From NCBI GenBank assembly GCA_039621445.1, contig CP154954.1, forward strand, positions 46,231,847 to 46,295,846: a DNA stretch of 64,000 nt, read 5' to 3'. The DNA is from Euglena gracilis (taxonomy: Eukaryota > Euglenida > Euglenophyceae > Euglenales). The notes beneath the pieces were generated by a model. The model worked only from the letters and a program-made list of their open reading frames with translations, did not search any database and was not told the DNA's origin. The stretch's first letter is position 1, and each line of letters begins with the position of its first letter. The position numbers were made by a program, and so were the translations under genes. This document shows positions 1 through 11,301 of this stretch, in pieces.

Positions 1-1196
1 TGGGGGCAGGGTGGGGTCTGGCTTAAGAAATTCTCTGCCCCTCAACCCTAACCGAACACCATAACCTCCTCAATTGAACTGGGAACTATGCAAACTTCAG
101 AGTTCACTTCCAAAGCATCGACAAACAAGAAGGTTTTGGGGTTCACACTGTGTGGGTTTTGCAACATAACCCCCCCCCCAATAAGTGCACGGGTGCGCGC
201 ATTTTAAAGACGTAGTTTCGGACCCCAAGGGGTGTGCACTTATTAAGGCAGTGCGCACTTTTTTGGACAAAGCCGAAAATACTCATATTTCCCCCGCTCT
301 TTTTCAATTTCCCCCCTATTTTGCGATTTCAAGCAATGAGTCAAGTGATTATGTGTCAAATTTGGGCTTGGACGATAGAAATAGTTGGTCTGAGAAAGAC
401 AATTCTGAGAATTGTGTGTGCTTTCCGACATGAGATGTAGCAGTGATTTCTCCTTTGGGGGGGGGGTGCGCACTTTTTAGGGAGGTAGTTTCGGACCCCT
501 GGGGGGTGCGCACGTATTAGGGCACTGCGCACAATTAGGGCACTGCGCACTTATTGGGGGGGTTTACTTCACTGGCTTCCATTACCACTCGGTGCAGTAT
601 AAAAATGCACTCTTTTCCAAGACTTGGAATGCCCAGAGGAGTTCAACGTCCCAAGCCCAACATAAACAATCTGGATGCCAATTCCATTCAGGGTTTGCAG
701 AAGGATTTGTCACGGCAGGTGGGGGGATAGACATAAAGCAATAGTATGTTTGGGACTGCGAGGTAGCTGCGGCTTGCCTTTTCCGCAATCCCCAGCAGCC
801 GGCAGCTGTTTCCATCGACCCATTTATCCTGTTGGACTGCCACACCCCTGGGGCCCAAGCAGGTAGCTATTCACCGGCCACGACCAACACCCCAATGGAG
901 AGGAGTGTGGGTAATGATACATAAAGGTGAATTGTACCAAAAATATTGCGGAGGAAAAACAGGTCAGTGCCGCAGGGCAAGGCATTCAGAGGGTGGCAGA
1001 CACCCCAACTCCACCTTGACATATAGCCCCACCTTCACCACCTTGACTTTTGGCAAGAATTTACCAGCCGAGACGGATCTTACCTTCCATCGGCGGACTT
1101 AATGAAATCTCAAATCAAAGACGAGGTCACCCACCCCCTCCAAGAGCTCAGGTGACTGTGTGTCTCAGGGCAGATGGAGAGCAAGCCATAAAGAAG
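1..1196. other. Non-coding flank 3' of copy B
   Basis: No supported exon. It holds one inverted-repeat element (168-564, listed separately). The rest, 565-1196, is mixed-composition sequence with short open frames on both strands that have no paralogue in the window. Confidence 0.5.
168..564. repeat. C-tract inverted-repeat element, ATAAGTGC type
   Basis: The left end is a C tract followed by AATAAGTGC; the right end is GCACTTATT followed by a G tract, so the termini are inverted repeats of about 18 bp. The interior repeats GTGCGCACTT-type words and twice carries GTAGTTTCGGACCCC. It resembles the elements at 24175 and 53594, which have C tract plus TAATAGAAGC ends. No open frame; probably a non-autonomous DNA element. 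No clear target duplication. Confidence 0.55.
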
Positions 1197-1429
1197 TCAG
1201 GGAGTGCGCGGAGGTGCCCAGGAAGGTAGCTGTCGCCTGCTTGTCTCTTCAGGGATCGTTGCATGCTCATGCCTCGCCAGCTGCTCCTGCCTCCTCCGCT
1301 CCTTCTCTGTGAGCCACACAAGGTCAGGGTCCACCGTCGACCGGCGCGCACGGCGTCCCGACACCGGCACCGCTCCCGCCGCCCGCCGCCGCTCCGGCCA
1401 CCCCTCCTCCGCCTCCGTCCTCCCCAGGG
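1197..1429 (-). CDS. Possible last exon of copy B, charged helix
   Basis: Open frame after a CAG acceptor at 1430-1432, ending with TGA at 1197-1199. The protein is arginine-rich, then DPDLVWLTEKERRRQEQLAR, a predicted charged helix, then EETSRRQLPSWAPPRTP and the stop. No downstream exon is seen between here and position 1, so this may be the C-terminus of the copy B gene. No certain paralogue in copy A: the exon at 40718 sits in the same relative place but differs in sequence. Function unknown. Confidence 0.5.
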
Positions 1430-1483
1430 CTGTACAGAACAACCTGGTGTCAATCCCCCCACACGCGCGCGCTCAAACGCACG

Positions 1484-1486
<3 letters not shown>

Positions 1487-1526
<40 letters not shown>

Positions 1527-1533
1527 ACACACC

Positions 1534-1573
<40 letters not shown>

Positions 1574-1670
1574 ACACCACACCACACGCACACACACCAC
1601 GCGCACACATAAACCACACACACACACACCCACCCAGCCAACACACACACATTCACGCACACACGCACAC

Positions 1671-1723
<53 letters not shown>

Positions 1724-1738
1724 ACACACACACACACA
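1487..1738. repeat. (CA)n microsatellite, 250 bp, interrupted
   Basis: Nearly pure CA dinucleotides with a few interruptions, filling the intron between the two last copy B exons (1430-1754). The long open frames of alternating Thr-His or Cys-Val across it are artefacts of the repeat. Confidence 0.95.
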
Positions 1739-1754
1739 TGCATGCGCACGCCAC

Positions 1755-1951
1755 CCATAGCATTTCTGGGATTCCCGCTCAGCCCTGATCCCGCCCTCCG
1801 CCTCCTGCCGCTGCCGCTCCTCCAGCCGCCGCTGCCGCAGCAGCTGGTCCCGCTCCTCAATGTCCCACCGGCCCCGCCGCCGAAGGTCGATGTACCACTT
1901 CTCCGCCCTCTTCCGCAGCCGCCGCTGCCGCGTCTTGCCTTGGGGAGGCTG
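1755..1951 (-). CDS. Exon pair 16, copy B: basic coiled-coil
   Basis: Acceptor CCCAG at the upper end; a GT donor (GTGGCG) at 1749-1754. The protein starts QPPQGKTRQRRLRKRAEKW and continues as Arg/Glu/Gln-rich sequence typical of a long charged helix. It aligns from the same starting point with the copy A exon at 41695 (GPPGGKVRRRRLLEKAEAQF), so the coding call is strong. A long CA array begins just inside the next intron. Function unknown; probably a coiled-coil or RNA-binding basic segment C-terminal to the LOTUS-like domains. Confidence 0.8.
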
Positions 1952-3097
1952 CTGGGCTGTGCGGGGACCCTCAGCACGGCTGGAGGGGATGGGGGTGGGG
2001 GGACGGGGGTCGACCCAGACGGTCAGGCTCACCGTTCAGCCGGGGGGGGGGTAGACGGCCGACTCATATGATGTGGGGGACCATGCCTGCCTGGGCCGCC
2101 CCTGTTGCTGTGGGTGGGGTTGGGGCTTCCTTGGGGAGGGCGGACGCAGCAGCCTCGGTCTCGTCCTGAAAGCCGGGGGGCAATGGCGTCTTGTCCGGCT
2201 TCTCGATGTGGGCAGAGGCACGCTCCGAACCCCCCTGAGGCACCGGAGCCCCAGTTCTCGTTGGACACCAGTGGCCATCCACAGCGTCAAAAACTGGCAG
2301 GTCATCATGCGCATAGAATTATTTTCCAAGCGGCTTCAGGCCACTACGCGTCTTCAGTGCTTTGTTGTCCCCAAAGGGAACGAAAGGGACTTTGTCAAAA
2401 GACGCCCCAAACATCCAGCGATAGCCACAACAGACACATGAGTAAGACATATTGCACGACACAAAAAAAAAGCAGGAATTGTACACTGCATACCTACATT
2501 TCATTAACAAATACACTGCAGAGCTTTGCCTCTGGATTCCATCGACGGCAACAAAGAGCCACCAAAACAAAATGATTAATGACAGTGGAATGCTGACTCC
2601 CAGCTGACGTGTGCCAAACTATCCCCCCCTCTATGTTGACTCTATGTTGACAGAGAGTAATGGTTTGAATACCAACGAGTCCCTCTGGAAAGAGTATTCT
2701 CTGAGTTATTGCAACTGGCAATGTATATTTCTATGATTTGGGGAACTAAAGGGGCAACATAAATGGAAATGTGACTCAAAAGCGTGGACACCAAGGAAAT
2801 TTGTGTTGTTTCCCTTAAATCTCGACACAAAGCCTTGTTTGACCAGGATAAAATGTTTTCACAAACAATTTTGCGTCAGCAATCAGAGGGAAACTTTATT
2901 TCTATCATTGACCCCCAACCAGGGGTTTTTCAAGACCGGGGGGGAGGGGGGTCACTCACCCCCTTGGGGGGCCCCCGGGGGGGGGACCCGGGGGACACAC
3001 TAACTTTCCCCCGAAAATGGTCAAAAATTGTGAAAAATGCTAAAAACAGCACCTTTTCAAAAAAATTTGGCTCCTTTGACGCCGAAAAGTATGGCCC
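1952..3097. other. Intron sequence without recognised gene
   Basis: Part of the 5 kb intron between pairs 15 and 16 of copy B. 1952-2300 is GC-rich with open frames on both strands but no paralogue. 2930-3000 is a cluster of G and C tracts, likely a decayed element. Otherwise nothing recognised. Confidence 0.45.
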
Positions 3098-3102
3098 ACT
3101 CT

Positions 3103-6100
3103 CTTAAACGGCCGGGAATGCACTTTTCTTGTTGAGTCACAAAATTCTGGCAGTTTTAGTGAAAATGCGCATCCGTGCATTTCGGAAGCGGAGTGCGCAG
3201 GTGCGCATTCTGAAGGGTTGTGTGTCTCTTCCAGACTAGGTGTGAACACCTCAAAAATGAGCTGTTTGGATTTAACACGACCACAGGGACCACCCCCTGG
3301 TATACTGTTTCAACTGCGTATCACGCTGTTTACCACTGCTTTCCGACGATTGCGGAACAGTGCGTGGCTGGACATACACTCGACACACTCCGCACGACAT
3401 GCGGAACACGACGCAAGCCAACCTGGACCTGGGTGTGCCACCTTGTGTTCACCGATGTGTGCTGATGGCTCCCAGGGACAGGGCCTGGCGAACCCGGGAT
3501 GAGCATGGGAAGGAACTCCTTGCAGCCAGAGAGACACTGTCCTCCCAAGGTCAAAACAATTGGGGTGTCACTGAGTGCCAAGGCCGAAGAATGCGTACCT
3601 GCGCATTTTTTGGAAACCTCACAGAATGCGCAGGTACGCATTTTGGAATGGACACAGGCTGTGGGAAGGCGGAATGCGCACACGCGCATTGATGTTGAAG
3701 GACACACTGGGTATGGCCTGTTGTTTGCCTACCTTGAATCCGAGTTCTGCACCGCTGTGATGTGGTTTCGGGCTTGTGGAACATGGGTGTGTGAGGGGCA
3801 ATTGAACCAGGAGAATCACCCTGGGCAACAATGTCGCTGTACCAGACCACACCCTGGAACACAACACTTGCAGCGGCGTGGAAAACCCTGGGCCTACGCT
3901 GCTCTCATGAACGTGTGGAGCACGTCACAACACACGTGCAACCGTCCCCCACCCGGCGGAGGTGATGGGCCGGTTGATGCCAGCGTTGTCCGACCCCACG
4001 CCCCAGAGCGTGCATGGCAGCACACAACCAATGGCCGCACTGAACAACCTTACGTTGGGCTGCGGTACGAGGTGCAAGAAGCACTGTGCCCCACAATTAG
4101 GGTCAACGCAGGGGGTTGTGTCTGGTTCCACACACAGTGCTCACGGGGTTGGCACCTCGAGAGCGAAACACGCCTATCACCACCTTCGGCATCATTCCCA
4201 AAAAACGGTCTGTAAACACAGAATTAATTCACAATCCAAATGGACTCAAAGAAGCGAACATTATTGGTCAGTCCTTGCTCCAAAATTTATCCAGGCCCTT
4301 GAGATTGTGAGACAGGCACAAGCACATCAGAACAAAAACTTGCCGATAAACCCAGTAATTTTTTTCGTTCTGCTTTTTCCGTGCATTCCATTGTGTCGTA
4401 CATACATCTCTTTAAGGACCCCGGGGGGGGGGGTTGCTGGGCTAGGGCTAGAAATTTGGGCTAGCTAGAAATTTGGGCTGGCTAGCCCGCCCCCCCCCCG
4501 GGGGGGGGCTGGACCCCGGCTGGACCCGAACCGGGGCGAGCTGGACTGAAATCGGAAAAATGCCCAAAAATGACCTGCAAAACACAGTTTTGAAAAAATG
4601 ATGCATCTGAAACCCCCCAAAAATGCCCCAAACGCCCCCCAAACCCCATTTTTGGCCACTTTTGAACACATTTTTTCAAAAATTTTCGGCGCTTCGCGCC
4701 GAAAAATTTTGGGCTGGACCCCCAAAAAAGGGGCTGGCTAGCTGGGCTAGCAGCACCCCCCCCAGGGGGGGGGGGTGCTGCTGCGGCTGGGCTGGGCCCA
4801 AATCGGGGCTGGCTGCAGCAGCCCCCCCCCGGGGGGGGGGTTCGCAAAACCTTAGAGAGATGTATGGTGTCGTACCAAGGGAAAACGGATGAGAAGGGAC
4901 TTTGGTGCCCGAGGAAATTCCTCAGTGACGGGCACCCTAATTCTCAACTGCGGTCAGCAGTCTTTCATGGCATGAGTAAAAAGCCAGTGAATGCGCACAT
5001 GCGCAAAAAAGCGTCCTGTGCCTTTCTGTAAATTACAGCCACACCGCCGAATATTTGCACTCCCAGGTGGGCATGCCACCACCCACGCCAACTCCCCCCG
5101 CCTGGCCTGGGTTTGAAACCACACGGCTGAGGTGTAGCTCCCTGTGAGGATCGAATGGTGTCCGAGGTCGAGGCAGCCCTGGAGCGAAACACAGCAGGGG
5201 AGGATCCCCACCTGTTGTCTCGTTGGCAACAAACGTCACCCACCACACAGAACCCTCTTTGATCATGTACTCAGAGTCGACGCTCCAGCACTGCAAACTA
5301 CACAACCCCTGGCCGCTGTGAAGACCAAGGAAAGCACATATGCACACACCTTCGCCACACACTCCATCCGCAATGGCTGCAGTCAAACATGGCACATCGG
5401 GGTGAATGCGCACATGCGCATTCCGTTCTAGTGTCACCCCTTAAAGCACCCTGGTAGGAGGTTGCCACACAGGGCGATGCCCAACAACTCAGCACACAAG
5501 GTGGAGGCACAGCCAGGGAGACGTACACCCTGCTCTGGCGTCATCCACCTGTGCAATGAGATGCCTCTGAAATCGTCAACAAAAAAGCCAGCAGTGCACC
5601 ATGGGGGTTGCCCTGCCACAATGCTGTGCTGGCACTGGGTTCAGGAGAGCGAGACACAGCTCCCCACAACATAGAGAGTGAGCACCTGCGCACTCCCCCT
5701 CACGAAATGCGCAGGTGCCCACTCTTGTGGTTGCCCAGCACTGCTCCCCTCCTGCTCTCCTGCAGATAGAATCACAGCCAGCAAGCGAAGGAATGGCCTC
5801 AAGAGTGCGCACGTGCGCATTCTTGTGCCTGATGCAACCTCGGAGAGGAGCCATTTTACATCGTTTGTGAGGGCTGTTCTGGAGAATGTAATCTGTGGCA
5901 GAAAGGGTTGAAGCGAGGCTCCGCTCCGTAGCTTTCAAAACCAGTGACACACAGGAAAGGCGTGCAAAGCCAGCCCCCTCCCCTCCATACCCAGCACCCA
6001 TCCCAAACGTCAGACCCAAGCACAAGTGGTCCCTCATGGTGATGTGACGTAGTGCCTATGAAAACGCACATGGGGAGCGCACGGCGTGCGCCACTGGAGG

Positions 6101-6754
6101 GATGCTGTGCCTGCATGTGTCACAGAGGGGTGCAGTGCACCGTGTGAAATGGCAAACAGCAGGTAGCCTGAGGAGGGTGACGAGCCCTCCCCAACGCACA
6201 TCTGGTGTGTATTTAAACACACCCACCCCATCACTCTCTGAATGCAGAGTACATGCACACAACGAACATTCACCATCGCCCCCTCGTGCCCTGCTTCCAG
6301 CACAGAACCTCCCCTCCACTCTAACTGTAGAGACCACGGTACCCCCCACCACCCCCGGGAGCCATAATAACTGTCCAAAACTTCAGGAAAAGGCCGAGAC
6401 GGGGAGGGGGGTGAATGCATTCACTCGGCACCACAAAACAGGGGGGACAGCCACAGGTACAACGCCTTCACCTGACGAGGGTTTGTCCTCGTGAAACAGC
6501 GTTTCGCGTCGCACTTACTTCGGCAGACGGGGGTTTTCCCCCGGTCAACGGAGGTGCTAAACCGTCATTTTCAAAACGAGGAAAAAACCCAGGGATCGAA
6601 GGTAGTGGTCCGTATTGCGTCCAGTATTGGTACCAGGGGTTTCAACTGACGGGTGCGCCGCCCCGTCAAGTGAAGGCGACACACTCGGTCACAAAAGAAT
6701 GCGCAGGTGCGCAAAAAACCACCAAAAATGAAAAGTGCATTTCCGCCGTCTAAG
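3103..6754. mobile_element. DNA transposon TE1 with palindrome array, 5-bp TSD
   Basis: Left end CTTAAACGGCCGGGAATGCA at 3103 and, inverted, right end finishing GCCGTCTAAG at 6754; about 25 bp of imperfect terminal inverted repeat. ACTCT flanks both sides (3098-3102 and 6755-6759), a 5-bp target duplication. The interior carries at least ten copies of an 18-20 bp palindrome of the form GAATGCGCA-NN-TGCGCATTC (for example near 3192, 3590, 3625, 3672, 4989, 5403, 5706, 5802, 6703). I find no transposase frame, so it looks non-autonomous or decayed. It shares end sequence with TE2 at 34331. The 4401 element is inserted inside it. Confidence 0.65.
4401..4866. mobile_element. hAT-like MITE, CATACATCTCT family, copy 1
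   Basis: Terminal inverted repeats CATACATCTCTTTAAGG and CCTTAGAGAGATGTATG, flanked by the 8-bp direct repeat GTGTCGTA (4393-4400 and 4867-4874). An 8-bp duplication is the hallmark of hAT elements. Inside are GGGCTGG/GGGCTAG repeats, C-tract/G-tract palindromes and the hairpin CGGCGCTTCGCGCCG. Nearly identical to 9845-10312. No coding capacity. It lies inside TE1 and so is younger than TE1. Confidence 0.85.
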
Positions 6755-6945
6755 ACTCTCCCCTGGGGGGACCCTCCGGGGGGGGCTCGGCCAGATCCAC
6801 ACAACCTACCCTCCCCGGGTCCAGGACTAAAAAATCCCCTGCCCCCAACCCATAAAATGCAATCCCCCCCTTCTGTTGAACCCTGGTTGGAGCAAGGAGT
6901 TGGCGCTTGTCCTACACTTGGACCGCACAGCACAGCAGAGCCACA

Positions 6946-6973
6946 ACACACACACACACACACACACACACAC
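6946..6973. repeat. (CA)n microsatellite
   Basis: Short CA run just downstream (minus strand) of the pair 15 exon, within its intron. Confidence 0.9.
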
Positions 6974-6996
6974 CCCGGGTGTGGCGTGGCTCTGGC

Positions 6997-7196
6997 CGTG
7001 GGCAAAACCCAGGCGGTGGTACCAGTGGAACGGGCGCTTCATCTTCTTCGTGTTCTGGTCGGTCTCCCACGCCGGCGGCCGGGGCGGGGGCTGCACGGCA
7101 TGCGGGGGCAGCCCCTTGATGGGGTGGGTCGGGTACAGCACCCAGTGCCCGCAGCGCCGCACAAGGCCACGTCCGGTGAGCGAGCCCCCGATGAAA
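6997..7196 (-). CDS. Exon pair 15, copy B: RCGHWVLYPT motif
   Basis: TAG acceptor at 7197-7199; the donor appears to be GC (GCCAGAG). The protein reads FIGGSL, then RRCGHWVLYPTHPIKGLPPH, a proline-rich run QPPPRPPAWE, and FHWYHRLGFAHG. The copy A exon at 43167 has RCGHWVLLPTNPIPGLPPH, PPPRPPLWE and FTWWHRHGFAH. This is one of the best-conserved pairs in the window. Tryptophans and histidines are conserved while the surroundings vary, as expected for a small folded module. I do not recognise the family. Confidence 0.85.
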
Positions 7197-9528
7197 CTAT
7201 TTTTTCAGGCCGCAAAAAAAGAATTATGTTTGCCAATTTGCAAAAAATAAATTTGTTTGCAAATTCGCCCCCAAAAAGGATGCATCATCACCGACCATCA
7301 TTGACCTCCTGTCCCCTGGTGGGGCTGAGGCTGTCGCTGGACAGGGCATTTCCTTGCAAAGACGCCTCCAAGGGGTGCCCTGAAAAAATGGCTGATAAGC
7401 AGACAGAGCTTTGGAGGGCAACAAACAGAAGTCATCAATCCAAACTGCTAATTCCAGCCGGATTTGGACAAGTCAGCGAGTACAGAGGTAGGAGAGAGAC
7501 TCCTACAAAGACAGGTCAGTGGGTAGAGAGAGACCCACTGACCTGTCCAGGAACAGGAGGAGGAAAATTTCCCGGGTGGGTCCGGGTCAGAGGTTTTTGT
7601 TTTTGACAATCGACATTTTTCACCCGGTGACAAAAAAAACTGGGAAAGCAAAATGTTCACAAATTTGTAACCTGAAGCCTGAAAAAAATGTTTGGAATTT
7701 TGTTAACCTGGGAATTTGCCGTTTTCAAAAAGAAAGAAAATTCGTAATTATTTTTAAAAAAAACCTTGAGGAACAAGACAGTGGGTATAAGGGCAGAAGA
7801 CAGATGAATACACGTGAATACACGTTTCAAATACAGAGGGTAGAGGACAATTTCCGGGGGGGGGGGGGGAGGGCGATTATTAATAAAACTGCACTTGCAT
7901 CTGAACATGTATTTTTTTCCTGTGACAAGGAGAAATTTTAAGAACAAAACATCACAACTGAAAAAAAAAAAGGGCAACAAAAGGCAAAAAAAGATGAATT
8001 TCTCATACCAAATGCACATCAGCAGAATGTTTCTGAATTCCATTTTCTTCTTCATTGTTTGATATTTTGTCCACCTCATCCTGGTTCAAACCCCCTGCTC
8101 CACCCACAACATCCCAGCAGAGGTTTATCACCGCAACAGCTGAACAGCCGTCGGGGAGCGCTGGGCTCGACACTGGGGTCTTCCGATCGAGGACGGTCTT
8201 TGGCAGTCACCCACTGTCGGCTGGTCAAAGACAAAATGCTCACAACCTGGCCAGAACCAATCCACCAAAGTGAACCTTTTGCAAATTCTTTTCTGCTTGC
8301 CTGCGGTTGCAGGGAAGGGGGTCTTCCTGGTGTTCATGGTGCGAGAATCTCGCACAATTCATTCGCACTGTCTCGTTTGGAAATGAGTTTACAGAAAAAT
8401 AAATTGGTGCGTGTGATCTCCTTTGATTGTTCCCCTTGCACCTGGAACTCGCTGGAAAATGTCACCTGACTGGTTGCCAATGCCAAAGGCCCTGAAAACT
8501 TCCTATGTCTTGGCCAGGAAGTCGCAAAATATTATTACTTATAATATTATATTACTGTTGGTAGGTTGGTAGGCAGATAGGTGGGTGGGTGGGTGGATGG
8601 GTGGGTAGGTGGGTGGGTAGGTAGGCAGGTAGGTAGGTGGGCTGTTAGGTAGGTAGCCTTCAAACCCCTAACCCCAAGGGCTGAAATTTTCGTTTGCTTT
8701 GTGGAGACAACTTTTCCCATGCCTTTTGGTACTCCGCATCACGGAGGATGGGTCGGAGACGGCTGAAAATTTAGGTGTGTTTTCGAACAACTCCTGGCGG
8801 GGTGTGTGGGCAAGCCACCATATTAAGGATCTCTCCAATCCAGAGTCCAAGAATCCACGCAAACCCAGTGAATTCACTGATGCAACTTCCCTGAACCCCG
8901 TCAGGGAAAGTGTATTCACCTCAGCAACACTCACCAACAACTGGCCTCTTTTGAAGTTGGCCTCCCCCTGTTCACCTGCAAGCTAAAATGGTGGAAACTT
9001 TTCTTTCGGGTGGATTAAATCAAAGAAGACTGCTTTTTAAGACCCTGAGGGGTCCCCCACCCACCCAGCCCAGTGCAGGACCCCAGGAGGGACTCTCAAA
9101 GTTGGGCATCCCCCCCCCAAAATTCTGGCGCTTTGCGGCAGAACCACAACAAGGTATCTGGCCTGGGACCCAGGCATCTGCACGGGGGGGGGGGGTCTTG
9201 CGAGTTAAAAAGAAGCTGGGGTGTGTCTAGTATCAGCAACCTTGTGCCTGCTGATCCGGGGGGGGGGGGGCTGTTGCAAAGAGTTTTCTTTCAGTCATCA
9301 GATTGGGGGGGGGTGTTGGACAAAATTTTCATGTCCTCTGATTGGGCGGGGGAATCGTTGGACAAGGCATTTTTCAAAGACCAAAAGATGAAGAAGCAGC
9401 CAAAATGATCCGACCAGGGTGGGGATATGTTCACTGGACATGGAGGGTGTCAAATATTCAAGTATTCACTCTTAACTGACGCACCTTTGGTGAGGAGACC
9501 AATTTTCAAACAGAGGGAGACTGGTGAC
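7197..9528. other. Intron between pairs 14 and 15, copy B
   Basis: 7455-7555 contains an inverted pair built on CCACTGACCTGTC-like words, related to repeats near 57230 and 62260. 7855-7875 is a G tract. 8566-8656 is a degenerate GGTAGGTGGG array. 8668-8940 is open on both strands with plausible composition but no paralogue. 9250-9370 has G tracts followed by TGTTGGACAA words. No exon I can defend. Confidence 0.4.
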
Positions 9529-9619
9529 GATTTCTGGGATGGCTAGAATGAAATTGGACATGCGGTGGTAGCCCAAGAAGCGGAGGAATTTCTTCAAAGC
9601 GGGGCAAGCCTCCACAAGA
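9529..9619 (-). CDS. Exon pair 14, copy B: LOTUS-like domain 3
   Basis: AAG acceptor at 9620-9622 and GT donor (GTCACC) just below 9529. The protein includes PALKKFLRFLGYHRMSNFIL followed by AIPEI, matching copy A (43924), IAKLLVQLGYTRLSHFIR and AIPEV. In both, the donor falls right after that motif. A helix, then LGY..(L/M)..F(I)..IPE(V/I), is the C-terminal half of the LOTUS/OST-HTH winged helix. Codon use here is more AT-rich than in copy A and the N-terminal half is poorly matched, so copy B may be diverging or decaying. Domain assignment is by eye. Confidence 0.65.
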
Positions 9620-9741
9620 CTTCCACAATGGATGAAAGAAGGTTGGTGCAGAAACAATTTAAATAATGAGGTTCCTTTAGAAACTTCCAGGAAATGTAAC
9701 CCTTGTGAATTCCTTTTCCTAATCTGAGGTGTCGTTGTGAC

Positions 9742-10553
9742 CATGCAATTGCTTAACGACCCCCGGGGGGGAGGGGAGTCACTCCACTTTTTTAAAAACC
9801 AGTCAGTCACTCATTTTCAAAAAACCAACCAGTCACTACCCCCCCATACATCTCTCTAAGGACCCCGGGGGGGGGTTGCTGGGCTAGGGCTAGAAATTTG
9901 GGCTGGCTAAAAATTTGGGCTGGCTACCCCCCCCCCCCCCCCCGGGGGGGGGGGGGGGCTGGACCCCGGCTGGACCCGAACCGGGGCGAGCTGGACTGAA
10001 ATCGGAAAAATGCCCAAAAATGACCTGCAGAACACAGTTTTGAAAAAATGATGCATCTGAAACCCCCCAAAAATGCCCCAAACGCCCCCCAAACCCCATT
10101 TTTGGCCACTTTTGAACACAGTTTTTCAAAAAATTTCGGCGCTTTGCGCCGAAAAATTTTGGGCTGGACCCCCAAAAAAGGGGCTGGCTAGCTGGGCTAG
10201 CAGCACCCCCCCCGGGGGGGGGTGCTGCTGCGGCTGGGCTGGGCCCAAATCGGGGCTGGCTGCAGCTGCCCCCCCCGGGGGGGGGGTTCGCAAAACCTTA
10301 GAGGGATGTATGACCCCCCCGGGGGGGGGGGGTCGGCCACTCAGAAAAACGGCCACTTTCCAGTCACTTTAGGCCATTTTAGGCCCCAAAAAATTTCCCG
10401 GCGCCTTTGGCGCCGGGGTCACTCAAGCCACCTTTGCCCACTCCTGGCCGACCCCGGAGGGGTCCGGGCCAAAAACCAGTCAGTCAGACTGAAAAAACCA
10501 GTCAACCACCCCCCGGGGGGGGGGGGGTCGGTCAGTGCTTAAGCAATTGCCTG
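9742..10553. mobile_element. hAT-like MITE, CAKGCAATTGCTTAA family
   Basis: Ends CATGCAATTGCTTAA (left) and, inverted, CAGGCAATTGCTTAA (right), flanked by the 8-bp duplication GTTGTGAC (9734-9741 and 10554-10561). Internal words CCAGTCAGTCACT and CGGCGCCTTTGGCGCCG. Its left arm is split by the younger 9845-10312 element; without that insert it is about 344 bp. No open frame. Confidence 0.85.
9845..10312. mobile_element. hAT-like MITE, CATACATCTCT family, copy 2 (nested)
   Basis: Near-identical to 4401-4866: ends CATACATCTCTCTAAGG and CCTTAGAGGGATGTATG, the same GGGCTGG blocks, C/G palindromes and CGGCGCTTTGCGCCG hairpin. Flanks are ACCCCCC on each side, consistent with a target duplication inside a C tract, though length changes in the tract make it imprecise. 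It sits inside the 9742-10553 element. Confidence 0.85.
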
Positions 10554-10584
10554 GTTGTGACAGCTGTGGTGTTGTGCCCCTTTG

Positions 10585-11301
10585 CAGGGGGGGGGGGAAG
10601 TTGCACATCGGGAGGTCGAAAATTGCAGTGCAAAAAAGATTGCACAAAATTGCACAAAATTGCACAAAATTGCACAAAATTGCACATACCAGAAAAGCCA
10701 TACCAGAAATCAGAAAAGCTGCATATTCTGCCAATTTACCCTGTCGGTTCGCCCAAAAAGTTGCAACACAATCAGCCGTGGCGATATGCCATGGCAAGAC
10801 TTACGCCATTCATCCTGAACTTGTTCATCATCCAGCGGAAGACACAACAATTCATACTTAGAAATTACCAAGGCACAAAATACGAACCTGTTTGTAGAAT
10901 GCCTATTGCTCCTTTGCCAATTGGCCGATTGGGTTTGGAAACTGAGTAAACCAACAATAAACAGCCTTTGAACGGAAATTTTCAATTTTCAAATTTCCAC
11001 TACGCACATCAGTTTCCCAGCAAAAAAACTACCCCTGCTACCCATATATTGCAAAAACTGGCTCCTACACTAGTCAAGTGTGGGGGGGGGGGCAGGAGCC
11101 AGTTTTTGCAATACTTCCAGAAAAAAAAAACGGTAAGTTCTCAATTGCATCAAAAACTGACATTTTCCAAAACAAAATGTCCTGGGCCATGTGCAATTAA
11201 TTGCACAAAATTGCAAAAAATTGCACATTTCGGGGAAAATGTGCAATTGAAAATTGCACAAAATTGCAAAAATTGCACGGTGCAATTTTGCCCCCCCTCT
11301 G
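10585..11301. mobile_element. Inverted-repeat element with TTGCACAAAA arrays
   Basis: Ends CAGGGGGGGGGG...AAGTTGCAC and GTGCAATTTTGCCCCCCCTCTG; the flanks share CCCTTTG, suggesting a target duplication of 7-8 bp. Just inside the left end is a tandem run of TTGCACAAAA (10630-10686); inverted and scrambled copies lie at the right end (11190-11283). An internal hairpin at 11048-11114 has arms reading TGCAAAAACTGGCTCCT. No coding sequence recognised. Confidence 0.6.

Noticed and set aside
1487-1738. Long frames of alternating Thr-His or Cys-Val
   Set aside because: They are translations of the CA dinucleotide repeat, and the same pattern occurs at every CA array in the window.
10630-10686. Possible CRISPR-like array of short repeats
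   Set aside because: TTGCACAAAA units are contiguous without spacers, inside a eukaryotic mobile element.
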